Source: Jacaranda mimosifolia
Taxonomy: Eukaryota > Streptophyta > Magnoliopsida > Lamiales > Bignoniaceae
Assembly (NCBI GenBank): GCA_018894105.1
Contig: CM032128.1
Span: 22,301,001 to 22,365,000, forward strand
Reading direction: 5' to 3'
Length of the DNA: 64,000 bases
In this document: in pieces, positions 11,811 to 23,335 of the stretch
Position numbering within the stretch: position 1 is the first letter of the stretch
Layout of the letters: each line of letters opens with the position of its first letter
Program-made: the position numbers and the translations under genes
The notes under the pieces: model-generated
What the model was told of the DNA's origin: nothing
The model's database searches: none
What the model saw: only the letters and a program-made list of their open reading frames with translations

Positions 11811-12045
11811 AAAAAATTGCATTTTTTATTCTGTACATATTAGGTATTTTGTGTTTCTGGTCCTAAATTAATTACCCCCGACACATTCTCAATTTGTTGA
11901 TAAACAGCCACGTGTATTGCACGTAATATTTTCCATTAAAAACTAATGGAAATTGGGACAATGGACCATAAGTGTCAAAAATTGAAAATTTTATCTTATC
12001 ATTGTCGAGCTAAATTAGTTTGGAACCAAAAGTATAATCCACCCT
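11811..12045. mobile_element. Second MULE-type MITE, related to 10411-10669
   Basis: The complement of the right end reads GGTGGATTATACTTTTGGTT and then CCAAACTAATTTAG, matching the left part of the MITE at 10411. Both also share an internal ACTTATGGTC...GTCCCAATTT segment and a CGTGCAA-ACACG stretch. It is inverted relative to the first copy. The left end (AAAAATTGCATTTTTTATTC) is more degraded. It lies about 750 bp upstream of the Pumilio-type gene. Confidence 0.6.
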
Positions 12046-12791
12046 ATATAAAAGTAGGTATAAGCACAATAAATGTAAAGATAATATCAAAATAAGCCAT
12101 GTTTTTTATCCTGACAATTCTTCTTCACATATATTTTACTTGTATATCTATTTAAAATTCGTATATTGTCCATTTAGGTATTAAATTAAGCTAATATTTT
12201 CTCCATAACGTTGAAGAAAAAATCACAAAATATTCATATATCTAGTAATTGCTAGTGTACTATCCATGTACATATTATTAATTATTTTTTCCATAATTTT
12301 TTTTTTTAAAAAAAGCATAAAATATTCGCAGATATTAAATGCTAGATATTTTTCACAGGCTTGTGTACAAATTTGTTTACTTTTTGCTCTGTTCGTACCT
12401 TTTTTTATGTTTTTCTCTTCAATTTATTGTTTAAAAGTTTTATTCCAACAAGTCTGATCTGTCTCTCTTGGATCCCCCCCCCCCCCCCCCTTCATCTCAT
12501 CTCTCATAAGAACCCCAAATCTAGAGAAGTGAAGATGAAGGCAGCGTTTTACTATAATTAGAACATTCAAGTCCTAATGACTCTAATCTAAATAAGATTC
12601 TTACAGGTTGAGGGATACCACGTGTCGATCCATCAACTTAAGAAAAGTTATTGTAATTCTAATCTTACAAGATTTTCGCCGCGCGCGCGACGTGCCAGTT
12701 GGCCCTAATTCTCAATTTCAAATTCAACTATGAATGTAACTATGAAGCCTATATGTAGACTGTTACCGCTTTCTTTTATTTTTCTTCTACA
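12046..12791 (+). promoter_or_regulatory. Upstream region of the Pumilio-type gene
   Basis: This region has no coding potential. It contains a homopolymer of 17 C at 12474-12490, a palindromic G-box CACGTG at 12619-12624, and a GC-rich alternating tract with CGCGCGCG at about 12678-12690 in otherwise AT-rich DNA. A possible TATA-like CTATATG is near 12749. These are compatible with a promoter and 5' UTR for the gene starting at 12792, but no transcription start can be assigned from sequence alone. Confidence 0.4.
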
Positions 12792-14976
12792 ATGATATTT
12801 GCTGATCATTGTTCTTCCTCATTTGCATGCATGAAGTCTTCAGCTTCACAAAACCCCAACTCCGACGACGGACAAAACCCTTCTGAGGTTTTTGATGTTG
12901 AGTATCTTCTTCTGTCTTTACAAAGTTTTGACGAATTGAGAAACGATGGCTCTTCCGGGCAGGAAGCCACTGCTTCTCAAAGTACGAATACTGATGTCCC
13001 AAAGCCATCATGTTCCAACTCTTACAGCTTCTTCTCAACTGAAGAAAACTCCGAGAATATCAAGAATCAATGGCGGCAAGAGGCTCAAGAAACCTCTATG
13101 TCTGCTTCTGATCACGACAGAATATGTGGTTATCAAGTTTTTATGACTTTTGGTAAACTAATGTTCTTTTGATCCTTAATTTTTTCAATTTGAATTCTTG
13201 CATGCCTAGCCTCTGTGTGTGTCTTATGACATTTGCGTTTCGGAAAGGGAACGAGAAGAAAAAGGTTGGAGATGAGTGGCTATTTATATATGTACACTCA
13301 TAATTTAAGGAGTTTCAAATTTTGATTTAATTTTTTTGATTGGTTTCTTGGCAGAAGAAGATTCTGGAACTTCAAATGTGTGTAATTGTGAACATGAGGG
13401 GAGTCTCGTGGGTTCACTTGCACCAGAAAGTTTTACTGCTGGAAGTTCAAGTGGACAATCATCAACAACGGAATCTCTCTGCAATTGTCAATTCAGTGAA
13501 ATCCAAAATAACGGACTCTATGATTTGAGGACTTCAAGTGAGGCTTTTGCAGAGAAGGCTGTGCCCCAGACAGACGTAAAGTGGGTGGAAAAAATTCTAA
13601 GAAGGGGAGATTATGAGCAGAAAAATAGGTTGATTTCTATAGTTGAGGACTATATTTATTTGCTGATGAGGGATGAAAAGATGGAGTTTCTGTTCCGCAT
13701 AATTGTTGATGCGTGCGAAGAGGACCAGTTGAATTCACTTTTTGAAGGGGTGTTGTCAAAGAGGGATCTGTTTATAAAGGCAGTATTCTGTGAACAAGGG
13801 TAATCCAACATCCTTAAACTTAATTGAGTTTACTTTTTGTCCTTTTATTGCATCCTTTTAGTTGTTGAAACATTTGACACCCTTCGGATGTTTTTACTTG
13901 TGACTTATATTGTTTTGACAGATCAAAATCAATCATCAAACTCATCAAAAAGATCAAGAAGATGCGTCATGCCTCCACCGTGACAAAAATTCTGGCATCT
14001 AAATTCTGGGATGTAACGACTCATCATATAGCCAGGACTGTGTTTGAAAAGTGTCTAATCCACTTGGGAAGGAAGCTTAATGAGGTAATGCCAATATTTC
14101 CCATCACTCCAGCCTTTTAATTAATTTGCAGGAAATCATAACATGATCATAAAACTAATTTAGGAATTTTCAGAATATTAATTGGATGATGTTTGATCTC
14201 AGATACTCTATCAGAAAGCAATATTTCATTACAAAGAATTGGCCGTAGATATAGTGGGATGCTTATCTCTAAATGATTGTGTCAAATATATTGCTGGAGA
14301 ACAAAGATTAAAGCTTCTCCGTCATATTGCAGATGTATCAGCTTATCTCTCAAGAGATCCATATGGGTACGTACTAATAATAAATTACACTACATATATA
14401 TGTATATGTAGTTCTACTTCCGCAGGACAGCATTTGTGATCTTTTTTCTGGTACACTACATATATATTTTATGGCCTTGTTCTCCAGGAACTATGTTGTT
14501 CAGAAGGCACTGGAGCTTAGGGACCCAAATGTTACTGGTATGATATTGTTTTGCCTCCAAGGTCAGTTCATAGAGCTAGCACAGGGAAAAGAAAGCAGTC
14601 ATGTTGCAGAGAAATGCATGCAGTATTCGGACCGTGGGTTACTCCATGTGGTTTGTGAAATATTAATGTGTCCTAAAGCAGCTTTTCTACTTGCTCAAGA
14701 TCAGTTCGGAAATTATGTCATTCAAACAGCCTTAGAGAAGACTAAGGTAATTAATTAATTAATTCATGTTTTACTCATAATATTACTAGCCATTTTAATT
14801 TCCAGCTAGCATGTCTTAATTAACCAGTCTTTCTTTTTTTCTTTTGTTGGTGCATGGTTCAGGAAGCTGGTTTTGGCTATCTTTATTCTGCTCTTGCCAA
14901 TTCTCTCGTGCCTTATCTCAAAGAACTTAACCGGAGCCCTGGTGGAAGGAAAATGATTCAGCTTCTTAAGGAGTGA
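12792..14976 (+). CDS. Pumilio/PUF-domain RNA-binding protein, six exons, 501 aa
   Basis: Joining exons 12792-13152, 13355-13799, 13922-14084, 14203-14366, 14488-14746 and 14863-14976 gives one uninterrupted 501-residue frame ending in TGA. Every intron has GT-AG ends and the phases agree. Residues 1-190 are low-complexity, rich in Ser, Asn and Glu, as in many plant PUM N-termini. Residues from about 195 form the helical PUF domain. The clearest repeats are near the C-terminus: DPYGNYVVQKALEL (about 375), SSHVAEKCMQ (about 414) and DQFGNYVIQTALEK (about 450). These carry the N-Y-x-x-Q and S-x-x-x-E patterns that read RNA bases. Earlier repeats are degenerate: HHIARTVFEKCL and LNDCVKYIAG stand where canonical repeats have N-H-x-x-Q and C-x-x-x-Q types. 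PUF proteins bind mRNA 3' UTRs to control decay and translation. This looks like one of the divergent plant PUM proteins rather than a canonical eight-repeat PUF. The start codon is the first ATG in frame after the upstream region; an internal Met is at residue 14. Confidence 0.85.
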
Positions 14977-15578
14977 GGTTCAACTCAAATAGCAGATCAG
15001 TAAATCAATCAAATCATATAAGTACGCTGTTAATGGAATTGTAGTGGTTGTAGGAATAAATGAGAGTTGCTGTAGCATTAAAAACATTGATCATTATATA
15101 ATGTAGCATTACGAGTACTGTGTTTTTGTGTTATTACAAGTTCTAATAAAATGCTGATATATATGATTGATATAAGCATGACGCAAATGGCAAACGTTTC
15201 AACAGCAACTAGCAATACCAATATATGAATGAGGTTAATTATTATGTGAACAGTACACAAACAGGAATACATATATATATATATATATATAGAATTATAT
15301 TTGACAAAGGACTTTTTAAATTTGGAAAAAAAAATTTAAAGTCAATTCAAGGAGGAAAACTTTTATTGCCAGCCTTTCCTTTGTTGCTGACACGCTCGCT
15401 CGCTCGCTCATGCTGAGCCTATGAATTAGCTAAACATGATTAATTATTCTTGAATTAATGTCCATAGTCAATTATATATCACCTTTATTTCAATCAAACC
15501 ACCTAACACAAGTTTTATTCTAAAGTGACATTCCAACTTAGAATGACATTGACCTCCAGATAATCAACCAATAAATAT
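14977..15578. other. 3' UTR and intergenic spacer with microsatellites
   Basis: No coding frame. It holds a (TA) tract at about 15270-15290 and a short (GCTC)n-like tract at about 15393-15410. The spacer ends at the target duplication of the copia element. Confidence 0.5.
15055..15060 (+). promoter_or_regulatory. Polyadenylation signal of the Pumilio-type gene
   Basis: A canonical AATAAA lies 79 bp after the stop codon in DNA with T-rich stretches on both sides, a plausible plant near-upstream element. Plant signals are loose, so other sites may be used. Confidence 0.5.
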
Positions 15579-15583
15579 GGAAT

Positions 15584-16234
15584 TATTGTAACTCAGGAGG
15601 ATCTATTGCGGAAACAATGAAATAACAGTAAAGAAATTCAATGTAAAGTGCGACAACAAGATTTAACGTGGTTCGGCGATGTGCTTCATCCACCCAACAA
15701 AGAAAATGAATTTTATTGATCTTAAACCAGAGTACAAGTACAAACTTGAATCCCACAAATCTCACAAAAACACTAACACCTTCGTTCTAAACTCCATCTT
15801 GAGAGAATTACTCAAAAGCAATAAAGAAGCCCTTGTGTTATGTTCGTAATACTTTTCCCAAAAGAAAAACTGATATTTATACTCGAAAACCAAAGCCCAA
15901 GGCCCGTGGGCTTGCGCCGCACGCCAGGGCGCACAAATCTACTTGTGCCAGGAAAAACCGAATCTTGGGCAGAAACTTTGAGCTGGGGCGCAAAAAACTT
16001 GAACACTGGTGCAAGTTACTATTCACTGCACGCCAAGGCGCGCGACACGTGTTTTGATGCCTTTTCTGCCCATGTCCGCATCTTGGAGCACCATGCCTCG
16101 CGCCCCCGCGCACGGCGTCCTGTCAACACGCGCCGGGGTGTGTTCTCGAGCCCATTTCGACCGCTTTGCTCTATTTCACTCCATTTCTTCCTGTTTCTCG
16201 TCAATTTAGCCTAAATGTCAAGGCAAAATCAACA
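15584..16234 (-). repeat. 3' LTR of the copia element (651 bp)
   Basis: It aligns with 20268-21084 over its length apart from the MITE insertion there. The middle (about 15895-16140) is GC-rich with repeated GCGCGC and CGCGCC blocks, unlike the surroundings. Just inside, at about 16234-16252, the minus strand has a purine-rich AAGATGGAGAA tract, the polypurine tract position. Confidence 0.9.
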
Positions 16235-16297
16235 ATTCTCCATCTTGACTTGAAATTCATCATCCTTCTTCTTTGTCTCTGCCCTCAAAAGGGCCTA

Positions 16298-19200
16298 TTA
16301 TTTGAGTCTGCAAATATTAATCAAATCTAAGCAATGCTCGAATTTGATTCCTGGAACAGCCTTAGTCAACATGTCTGTCGGATTATCCTTAGTCCCAACT
16401 TTGTCAACCAACATAACTCCTTGAGACACCATATCCCGAACAAAGTGATACCTCACATCTATGTGCTTTGTTCTCTCATGAGACGCTTGATTCTTTTACA
16501 AGTGTATGGCACTCTGACTGTCACAAAATACTTTAGTGATCTCAAAAGTCAGACACATATCATCAATCAGCCCCTTTAGCCAAATACCTTCCTTGATGCC
16601 TTCAGCCAAAGCCATGTACTTAACTTCTGTTGTGGACAGTGCAACTGATGACTACAAAGTTGCCTTCCAGCTAACCGTATAACTTGATACACAAAACACA
16701 TAGCCTGTCATGGACCTTCTGGTGTCCAAATCTCTTGCATAATCCGCATCCACATAGCCAATAATTTTTGTAGTAGAATTCAATTGACTATACCTCAAAC
16801 ATCTGTCTGCAGAGCCTCTCAAATACCTCATTATCTATTTCAAAGCCTGCTAATGAGTCTTTCCTGGCTTGTGCATGTACCTACTCACAACACTGACTGC
16901 ATGTGAAATGCCTGGCCTTGTGCACACCATGGCATACATCAAACTACCAACTGTACTAGCATATGGCACATTAGACATGTGCTCTACCTCCTCCTCAATA
17001 TTCGGTGATAGATCTGATGAGAGCCTGAAATGAGCTACAAGTGGCGTAATAACTGGCTTGGACTTATCCATCCCAAATCACTCAAGTACTTTCTCAATGT
17101 AATATTGTTGAGATAAGTACAACAATCATGCGTGTCTGTCCTGAATGATCTCCATGACCAAAATCTTCTTTTTACCGCCCAAATTCTTCATCTCAAATTC
17201 TTCACTTAACTGAGCTTTTAATTTGTTGATCTCATATATGTTTCTAGAGACAATCAACATATCATCAACATACAACAGCAAATATAAGAGAAATCTATCA
17301 CTACAAATTTTGTAATATACACAACAATCAAACTTGCTTCTAGTATATCCTTATCTTGGTAATAAAAGCATCAAACCTTTTATACCACTGCCTGAGAGAC
17401 TGTTTCAAGCCATATAATAACCTCTTCAAAAGACAAGCTTGATTTTGTTTCTTGGGAACAACGAATCCTTCTGGTTGACTCATATAGATTTGTTCCTCCA
17501 ACTCACCATGTAAAAATGTTGTTTTCACATCCATATGCTCCAGCTCCATATCAAACAGAGCAACCATGGCAAGTAAAACACGAATGGAAGTATGTTTTAC
17601 AACTGGGGAGAACACTTCATGAAAGTCAACTCCCTCTCTCTGAGTAAAACCCTTGGCAACCAATCACGCCTTGTATCTAGCATCTTCAACACCAGGAATC
17701 CTATCCTTCTTCCTGTAGATCCATTTGCAACCTACAATCTTCTACCCTTTGGGTACATCAACCAGTTCCCATGTGCTATTCTCGTGTAGAGACTTCATCT
17801 CTTCACTCATAGCTGCAATCCATTTATCAGAATTTGGCCTGAAAATTGCTTCTTTGTATGGGATTGGATCATCTCCTATAAACTCATCGGTTGAACTCAA
17901 AGCATAAGCTACCAAATCTTAGTAAGCAAATAGCTGTGGTGGTTTGATCTGCCTCCTCTCCCTATCGCGAGCCAAGCAATAATTTTGTAGTAGTTCATTT
18001 TTTTGCTGTTGATTAGGTGATAATGTGCTCTCACCAACTTCATCTACTACCTTCTGTTTCCCCTTTGAAACTTGTGGAGGATCAATATGAATCTCCACAT
18101 TTTCCTTAACACCCTATTGACCAATTTTCTACTGATCCACCTTTTTCATTATTGCAAACTCATCGAATTTCACGTCCCTGCTGATAATCTGTTGGAGCCC
18201 ATATCATCATTACACCACAAACGATAACCTTTAACTTCATCTGCATAGCCTAGAAATATGCACTTCTTATCCCTTGCCTCAAGCTTCCTATCCCGGACTT
18301 GAACATAGGCTGGACACCCAAATACTCTCATATTTGAGTAATTAGCAGGAGACCCGAACCAAACTTCCATTGGTGTCTTGCAGTCCAAAACAGTTGATGG
18401 TGACCTATTCACCAAATAACACACAGTGTTAATCGCTTCTACCCAAAAATCCTTAGACAATCCAGCATTAAAGAGCATGCATCTAGCTCTTTCCAAGATA
18501 GTCCTGTTCATCTGTTCTGCAACTCCATTCTGCTGTGGTGTATGTACAACTGTGCGATGCCTCACAATTTCTTCCTTGTCGCATAATTCCTAAAATTCCT
18601 TGTTACAGAACTCCAATCCATTATCAGTCCTCAAGTGCTTGATCTTTTTTCCTGCCTGCTTCTCAATTAAGGTCTTCCATTGCTTGAAGTTCACAAACAC
18701 CTCATATTTATGCTTCAGCATGTACACCCATACTCTCCATGAGAAATCATCTATAAATGTTAGCATGTACTTTGCACCTCCCTTTGAAGAAAACTGAGAA
18801 GGTCCCCAAAGATCTGAGTGAATGTAATCCAATGTGCCTTTGGTCCTGTAAACTGCAGTGCCGAATTTCACCCTATGTTGCTTGCTCAGCACACACTGCT
18901 CGCAGAAATACAGCTCTCCGTCTTCTCTCCGCAAAGCAAATCTTGTTTGTTCAGTTCTGACATCCCCTTCTCACTCATATGCCCAAGCCGCATATGCCAC
19001 TGTCTCGTAGTATCATTGATTGATGAAGAAACCACTTTAGTACCAGAAACCGTGTTTCCCTGCAATATGTAAAGGTCGTTCCACTTGTCTCCCTTCATGA
19101 TAAGCAATGCGCCTTTGGAAACCCGCAGAACTCCATCTCGAGCTCTGTACTCATAACCATTCTTGTCCAGAGTACCCAGTGATATCAAATTTTTCTTCAG

Positions 19201-19470
19201 ATTTGGAACACGACGCACATTGTTAGGGTCGTTGCTATGCCATCATGCATTCTGATACAAACTGAGTCAATTCCTACAACCCTACAAGAAGCATTGTTCC
19301 CCATAAGTACTTTACAACCATCGTATTTATGGTATAAGGTCAACTAATCTTCTATTAGGCACATGTGATAGGAACAACCACTATCCAAAATCCATTTAGA
19401 GCTTAGTAAATTTTCGGCAACGTTGAGAACAAGCCCACTATCAGACTCATCCGTAATAATTCCTGCGACA
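16298..19470 (-). pseudogene. Copia pol: protease, integrase, RT and RNase H, broken
   Basis: In transcription order: protease with WILDSGCSYHMC at about 19360-19395; GAG-pre-integrase domain at 18886-19218 with RQWHMRLGHMSEKGM; integrase core at 18170-18934 with first Asp in IHSDLWGP, second in LRTDNGLEF and Glu in QQNGVAEQMNRT; RT at about 17240-17663 starting KGFTQREGVDFHEVFSPVVK and with the YVDD motif at 17261-17272; RNase H at 16298-17071 with DADYARDLDTRRS, STTEVKYMAL, CDSQSAIHLYKN and RTKHIDVRYHF. The frame ends at a TAA at 16298-16300. All catalytic motifs I looked for are present, but several in-frame stops and frameshifts divide the reading frame (for example between 17340 and 17240, and near 18170), so no full polyprotein can be made. 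Confidence 0.88.
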
Positions 19471-20249
19471 TCATCCTAATTCTTATCAGAAATGGCTTCC
19501 TTCGCCTTTCTCGTTCTGGACAATTCTATTTCCAATGTCCCTTTCCACCGCACTTAAAACACTTGTCACCGTTTCTAATCTTAGTTCGGGACTTCGATCA
19601 GCCTCTACTCTTTCCCCTTTCTCTTGGTCTCCCTTTAGCCAGCAACCCTTCCCCACTTTCACCATCGTTGCTACCCAGGACATGTTTTCTCAACTCATTG
19701 GAATTCAATGAGGCCTTTACATCCTCCATTGAAATCGTATCTCTCCCGTAGAGCAAAGTAGTAACCAAGTGCCCAAAAGGTTTTGGTAGAGAACATAAGA
19801 GAATTAAAGCTTGATCCTCATCATCAATTTTGACATCTATATTAGTGAGATCCAGAATCACCTTATTGAAAAAATCAATATGCTGAGTGATAGATGTACC
19901 TTCCTTCATCCTCAATGTGTATAATTACTGTTTCAAATACAACCGATTCGTCAAGCATTTCGTCATATAGACTCTCCAGCTTCTTCCATAAATTCGTTGG
20001 CGTACTTTTCGTGGCGACCTCTCTCAATACGTTATCCACCAATTATAACACCAGAGTACCGTAAGCCTTCGCCATGAACTTGTTCTTCTCCTCGTCCTTC
20101 AGCATTTTCGGCAAGGAATATCTGCCCTTTAACGCTCTTTGTAAACCTTGTTGACACAGGAGGGCGTAAACCTTCATCTTCCACAGCCCAAAGTCATTTC
20201 TCCCATCGCACTTCTCTACCTCATACTCCATGCCTGACATCTGATCCAA
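19471..20249 (-). pseudogene. Copia gag with zinc knuckle, broken
   Basis: The start at 20249 reads MDQMSGMEYEVEKCDGRNDF, then LWKMKVYALLCQQGL, the usual copia gag N-terminus. The next frame, 19598-19915, reads ITQHIDFFNKVILDLTNI and then LLCSLPKPFGHLVTTLL, the UBN2-type capsid core. The knuckle CFKCGGKGHW is encoded at 19532-19561. The frame is disrupted between about 20040 and 19915. The start lies just inside the primer-binding site. Confidence 0.85.
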
Positions 20250-20264
20250 CCTACTCCGATACCA
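20250..20264 (-). promoter_or_regulatory. Primer-binding site of the copia element
   Basis: The minus strand reads TGGTATCGGAGTAGG, closely matching the plant tRNA-Met primer-binding site (TGGTATC, then GGAG in place of AGAG). It lies three bases inside the 5' LTR end at 20268. Confidence 0.75.
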
Positions 20265-20267
20265 ATT

Positions 20268-21084
20268 TGTTGTAACCCAAGAGGATGTATTGTGGAAATA
20301 ATGAAATAACAGTAAAGAAATTCAATGTAAAGTGTGCCAACAAGATTTAACGTGACTCGGCGATGTGCCTAATCCACCCAACAAAGAAAAGGAATTTTAT
20401 TAATCTCAAACTAAAGTGCAAGTACAAACTTGAATCCCATAAATCTCACGAAAACACCTAACAACCTCATTCTAAACTTCGTCTTGAGAGAATTACTCAA
20501 AAGAAGTAAAGAAGCCCTTGTGTTATGTTCGTGATACTTTTTCCAGAAGAAAAAACTGATATTTATACTCGAAAACCAAAGCCCAAGGCCCGTGGGCTTG
20601 CGCTGCGCGCAATCTACTTGTGCCAGGAAAAACCAAATCTTGGGTAGAAACTTTGAGCTGGGGAGCAAAAAACTTGAGCCCTGGCACAAAGTTACTATTC
20701 CCTACATGTCGGGGCGCGCAACGTGTGTTTTGATGCCTTTTCCATCCATGTCTGTGCCTTGGCGCACCATGCCTCGCGCCCTGGTGCGCGGCGTCCTATC
20801 AACACGCGCCGGGGTGTGTTCTCGCGGTTTAAGTCTTCTCTTTCATTCTCTATTGCATCTCCTATTCCATTTCATGAATATATGACACGTATATTAAATA
20901 TTTCTTTATAAAATAATTGATTAAAAATTAGGTATACTTGGCATAAATACAGCAAGTTGAAATAGGAAATGAAATAGAGGATCTAAAGTGGTGTTCTCGA
21001 GCCCATTTCGATCACTTCGCTTCGTTTCGCTCCATTTCTTACGTTTCTCATCAATTTAGCCTAAATTTCAAGACAAAATCAATA
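20268..21084 (-). repeat. 5' LTR of the copia element, carrying a MITE
   Basis: It matches 15584-16234 except for a 166 bp insertion plus a 9 bp duplication at 20816-20999, and scattered point differences and small indels. LTR copies are identical at insertion, so these differences accumulated afterwards. Confidence 0.88.
20825..20990. mobile_element. MITE (166 bp) with 9 bp target duplication GTGTTCTCG
   Basis: The bases GTGTTCTCG occur at 20816-20824 and 20991-20999 and flank the insert exactly; the other LTR has this site once and empty. The ends are imperfect inverted repeats of about 30 bp: the left starts GGTTTAAGTCTTCTC and the complement of the right starts CACTTTAGATCCTCT, both followed by TTTCATT and CTATT. 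A 9 bp duplication points to a Mutator-type family. Confidence 0.85.
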
Positions 21085-21879
21085 GGAATTCATTGCATGA
21101 ATATAAAGAAACGTAACTCTTCCTCTGTAATATCCAAAGATCCAAATTTCACAAAATAAATAATTTATACATAAAACTCAAGATCAAACAATAACCACTT
21201 GCAATACAAATATTAAACTGAAATTAAGAAAAAATAATATAAGAACAGCTCCTTTAGAACAATAACCACTAAGTTAGTTATAAAAACTTTAATTTTAAAT
21301 AAATATTCAGGAAATAATAAAGTAATAATATTGATAAAATATTTAAATATATTAGAAAAGTATCTAATTAATTTAGAATAAAGACAAAACAAAAACAATG
21401 TAAAGATGTGTTTCAAAAAAATATTAAAAAAATTCCACAAAATGAATTTTAAATTAATTAAAAAAACATCATTATATTATGCTAATTCAGGAAAGAAGTT
21501 CTATAATTTAAAATATAGAATTGTACAACGAATAATATAAAAATAAAATATAAAAAATTAATTGTAGTATTACAAAATTTGTATATAAAATAAATAAAAT
21601 ATTTATCTATTAATCTTGTGATAAATTAATTTTATAAGATAGAATTTTGTGATAAAAGTATTTAATATGATACTTCTAAAATGTTTTTTAAATTATAAAC
21701 TTATTTAGTGAGATAAAAATATAATTATAGATATTTTTTGAATTATCTTATGAGATAGAAATCTATATTGCAATTCTGGATAAATACAATATGATATTTT
21801 ATTTATAATAGATAAGTTGATCGTATTAAAGTAAATATAAATTAAATAATTAACCAATGAAAAATTTTCTACTGAATTA

Positions 21880-21987
21880 AAAAACTCAAATTTCTAAAAA
21901 TTTGATATTTGCCCAAAATTATACAATTAGAATTAAATTACACAATTACAGATCCCACAACATTATGCTATATATAATAGTATAGAT
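21880..21987 (-). mobile_element. Truncated Helitron 5' end, minus strand
   Basis: The complement, starting TCTATACTATTATATATAG near 21987, matches the plus-strand sequence from about 23617 over roughly 110 bp, including GTGGGA(C/T), TACAATTA and CAAATTTTTAGAA-like segments and then GAGTTTTTT. The plus-strand copy is the 5' part of a sequence ending in a Helitron 3' terminus. No matching 3' end is found on the left, so this copy looks truncated, perhaps near the copia insertion at 21084. Confidence 0.45.
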
Positions 21988-23263
21988 GTGCGGTAAAAGA
22001 TCAGCCTACTTTTTCTTAAATTTGCCAGTTCATTAGTTCTAATTCAACAAGAATGCATAGGGAATTGATTAGGGAAGGCCAAAGCATTCAAAAGCACTTT
22101 GATTGGGCAAAACCCGCACTTTCTGAAACCAGGTCGAACCCGACCCCAATAACCCATGCTCAGCCCGGTCAACTCTCAACCATCAGCTTAATCTCCACGT
22201 GGAGGGATCCGATGCTACTACCTCACTCAATGAATGGTGGCCAAGTATTAATAGCTATAAAAAGTCTCAAATTGGCCCGTATTGACTTTCTAAATTCTCT
22301 CTTCATTATAGTTCCGCATTTTCCTCACTTCTTTGATCTCGTGATTTAGGTTAAGCGTAAGACGGTTTTAGTTGGGATCCCAATAGTCCTAACAATCTTG
22401 CTATGATTTCAGATCATATCATATAGTTAGATTCGAAGACACAATCCAAATCCAATTGATTTGGACCGATGAAGGATTACTCTCAATCCGAATAAAAAAT
22501 CAAGAAGCATATGATGTTACTCATTATTTTTCAAATTTTCTTAATTCTTGATAGTGGACTCAATTTCAAAATATTACAAATAATTGTGACTCCATAATTG
22601 TGTAAGAGTAATTAAATATTCAAATTATTATATCTGAAAAGGAAAAACTCAATTTAATTTGTTTCACGGCAGGCCTCACTTTACTTAAAATTTGCACCAT
22701 CTCCGATGTCATATCCTAACTAGCATAAATTTTGTGGTATACATAAATAAAAAAAATAGTGGACAAATTTTATACTACAAATCAAATTCTAAGATAATTA
22801 AAATTAGATTAGATTTTGAGATTTCAAAAAGACCAACCCTAAAAGAACGGATGGATAACATTAAACATATGAAAATATATAACAAATTTTGGACATTTTC
22901 AAAAATATAAAACTAATTCCCTTTCAGATGATTATAAAATAACAAAATGGAAACAAAACCTAATCTTACTTAATCATATATGTTCACGAAAACCACAAGG
23001 ATTTGTGAGGCCTTAAGAACATGACTTACCCCATTAAAAGAAATTTATAAAACATCAGCTAGTGATAACAAAATAGAATATATAAAGAAGCAAGTAATAA
23101 TATATAGCACAATGATTGAGAATAAAACAATCATGTTGCAAAATAGAACACGAGCAAATTATCACTTCTATTGAAAAAATTGAAGATATCCAGTAAAAAA
23201 TTAAATAAAAAGAATATTACAATAATGGCATGTGGTCTCACAAAACAAAACCAAAAAAGGAAA
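21988..23263. other. Intergenic AT-rich DNA
   Basis: Nothing recognisable as a gene. A relatively GC-richer patch at about 22050-22350 yields a 98-residue open frame with no family resemblance I can see. The rest is AT-rich. Confidence 0.4.
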
Positions 23264-23335
23264 GAAGAAGAAGAAGAAGAAGAAGAAGAAGAAGAAGAAG
23301 AAGAAGAAGAAGAAGAAGAAGAAGAAGAAGAAGAA
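23264..23335 (+). repeat. (GAA)24 microsatellite
   Basis: An uninterrupted trinucleotide run of 24 GAA units. It produces a poly-Glu open frame that is an artefact of the repeat. Long perfect GAA tracts can form triplexes and are often length-variable. Confidence 0.97.

Larger units (their letters stand above)
15584..21084 (-). mobile_element. Ty1/copia retrotransposon with LTRs and GGAAT target duplication
   Basis: Two direct repeats (15584-16234 and 20268-21084) bracket a minus-strand gag-pol in the order gag, protease, integrase, RT, RNase H, which defines Ty1/copia. The bases GGAAT at 15579-15583 and 21085-21089 form a perfect 5 bp target duplication outside the LTRs. LTRs start and end TG...CA on the minus strand, allowing single changes (the left copy has TATTGTAAC where the right has TGTTGTAAC). 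The RT/RNase H patterns resemble the Tork/Tnt1 group, which I infer from motif similarity only. The coding region is broken by several stops and frameshifts, so the copy is non-autonomous. It lies about 600 bp downstream of the Pumilio-type gene in opposite orientation. Confidence 0.92.

Noticed and set aside
12361..12561. Frames with a poly-Pro stretch just upstream of the Pumilio-type gene
   Set aside because: The prolines come from the 17 C homopolymer; no start context or family match.
13336..13354. Possible alternative start of the Pumilio-type gene within the frame beginning at 13336
   Set aside because: The bases before 13355 are a splice acceptor (TTCTTGGCAG), and using the acceptor joins exon 1 in phase, so these codons are intronic.
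15833..16214. Several overlapping GC-rich open frames on both strands, up to 124 codons
   Set aside because: They lie inside the copia LTR, are open because the LTR is locally GC-rich, and are not in the gag-pol frame.
20592..20911. Open frames up to 97 codons in the other copia LTR
   Set aside because: Same cause as in the first LTR; the frames run across the MITE boundary, which a real gene would not.
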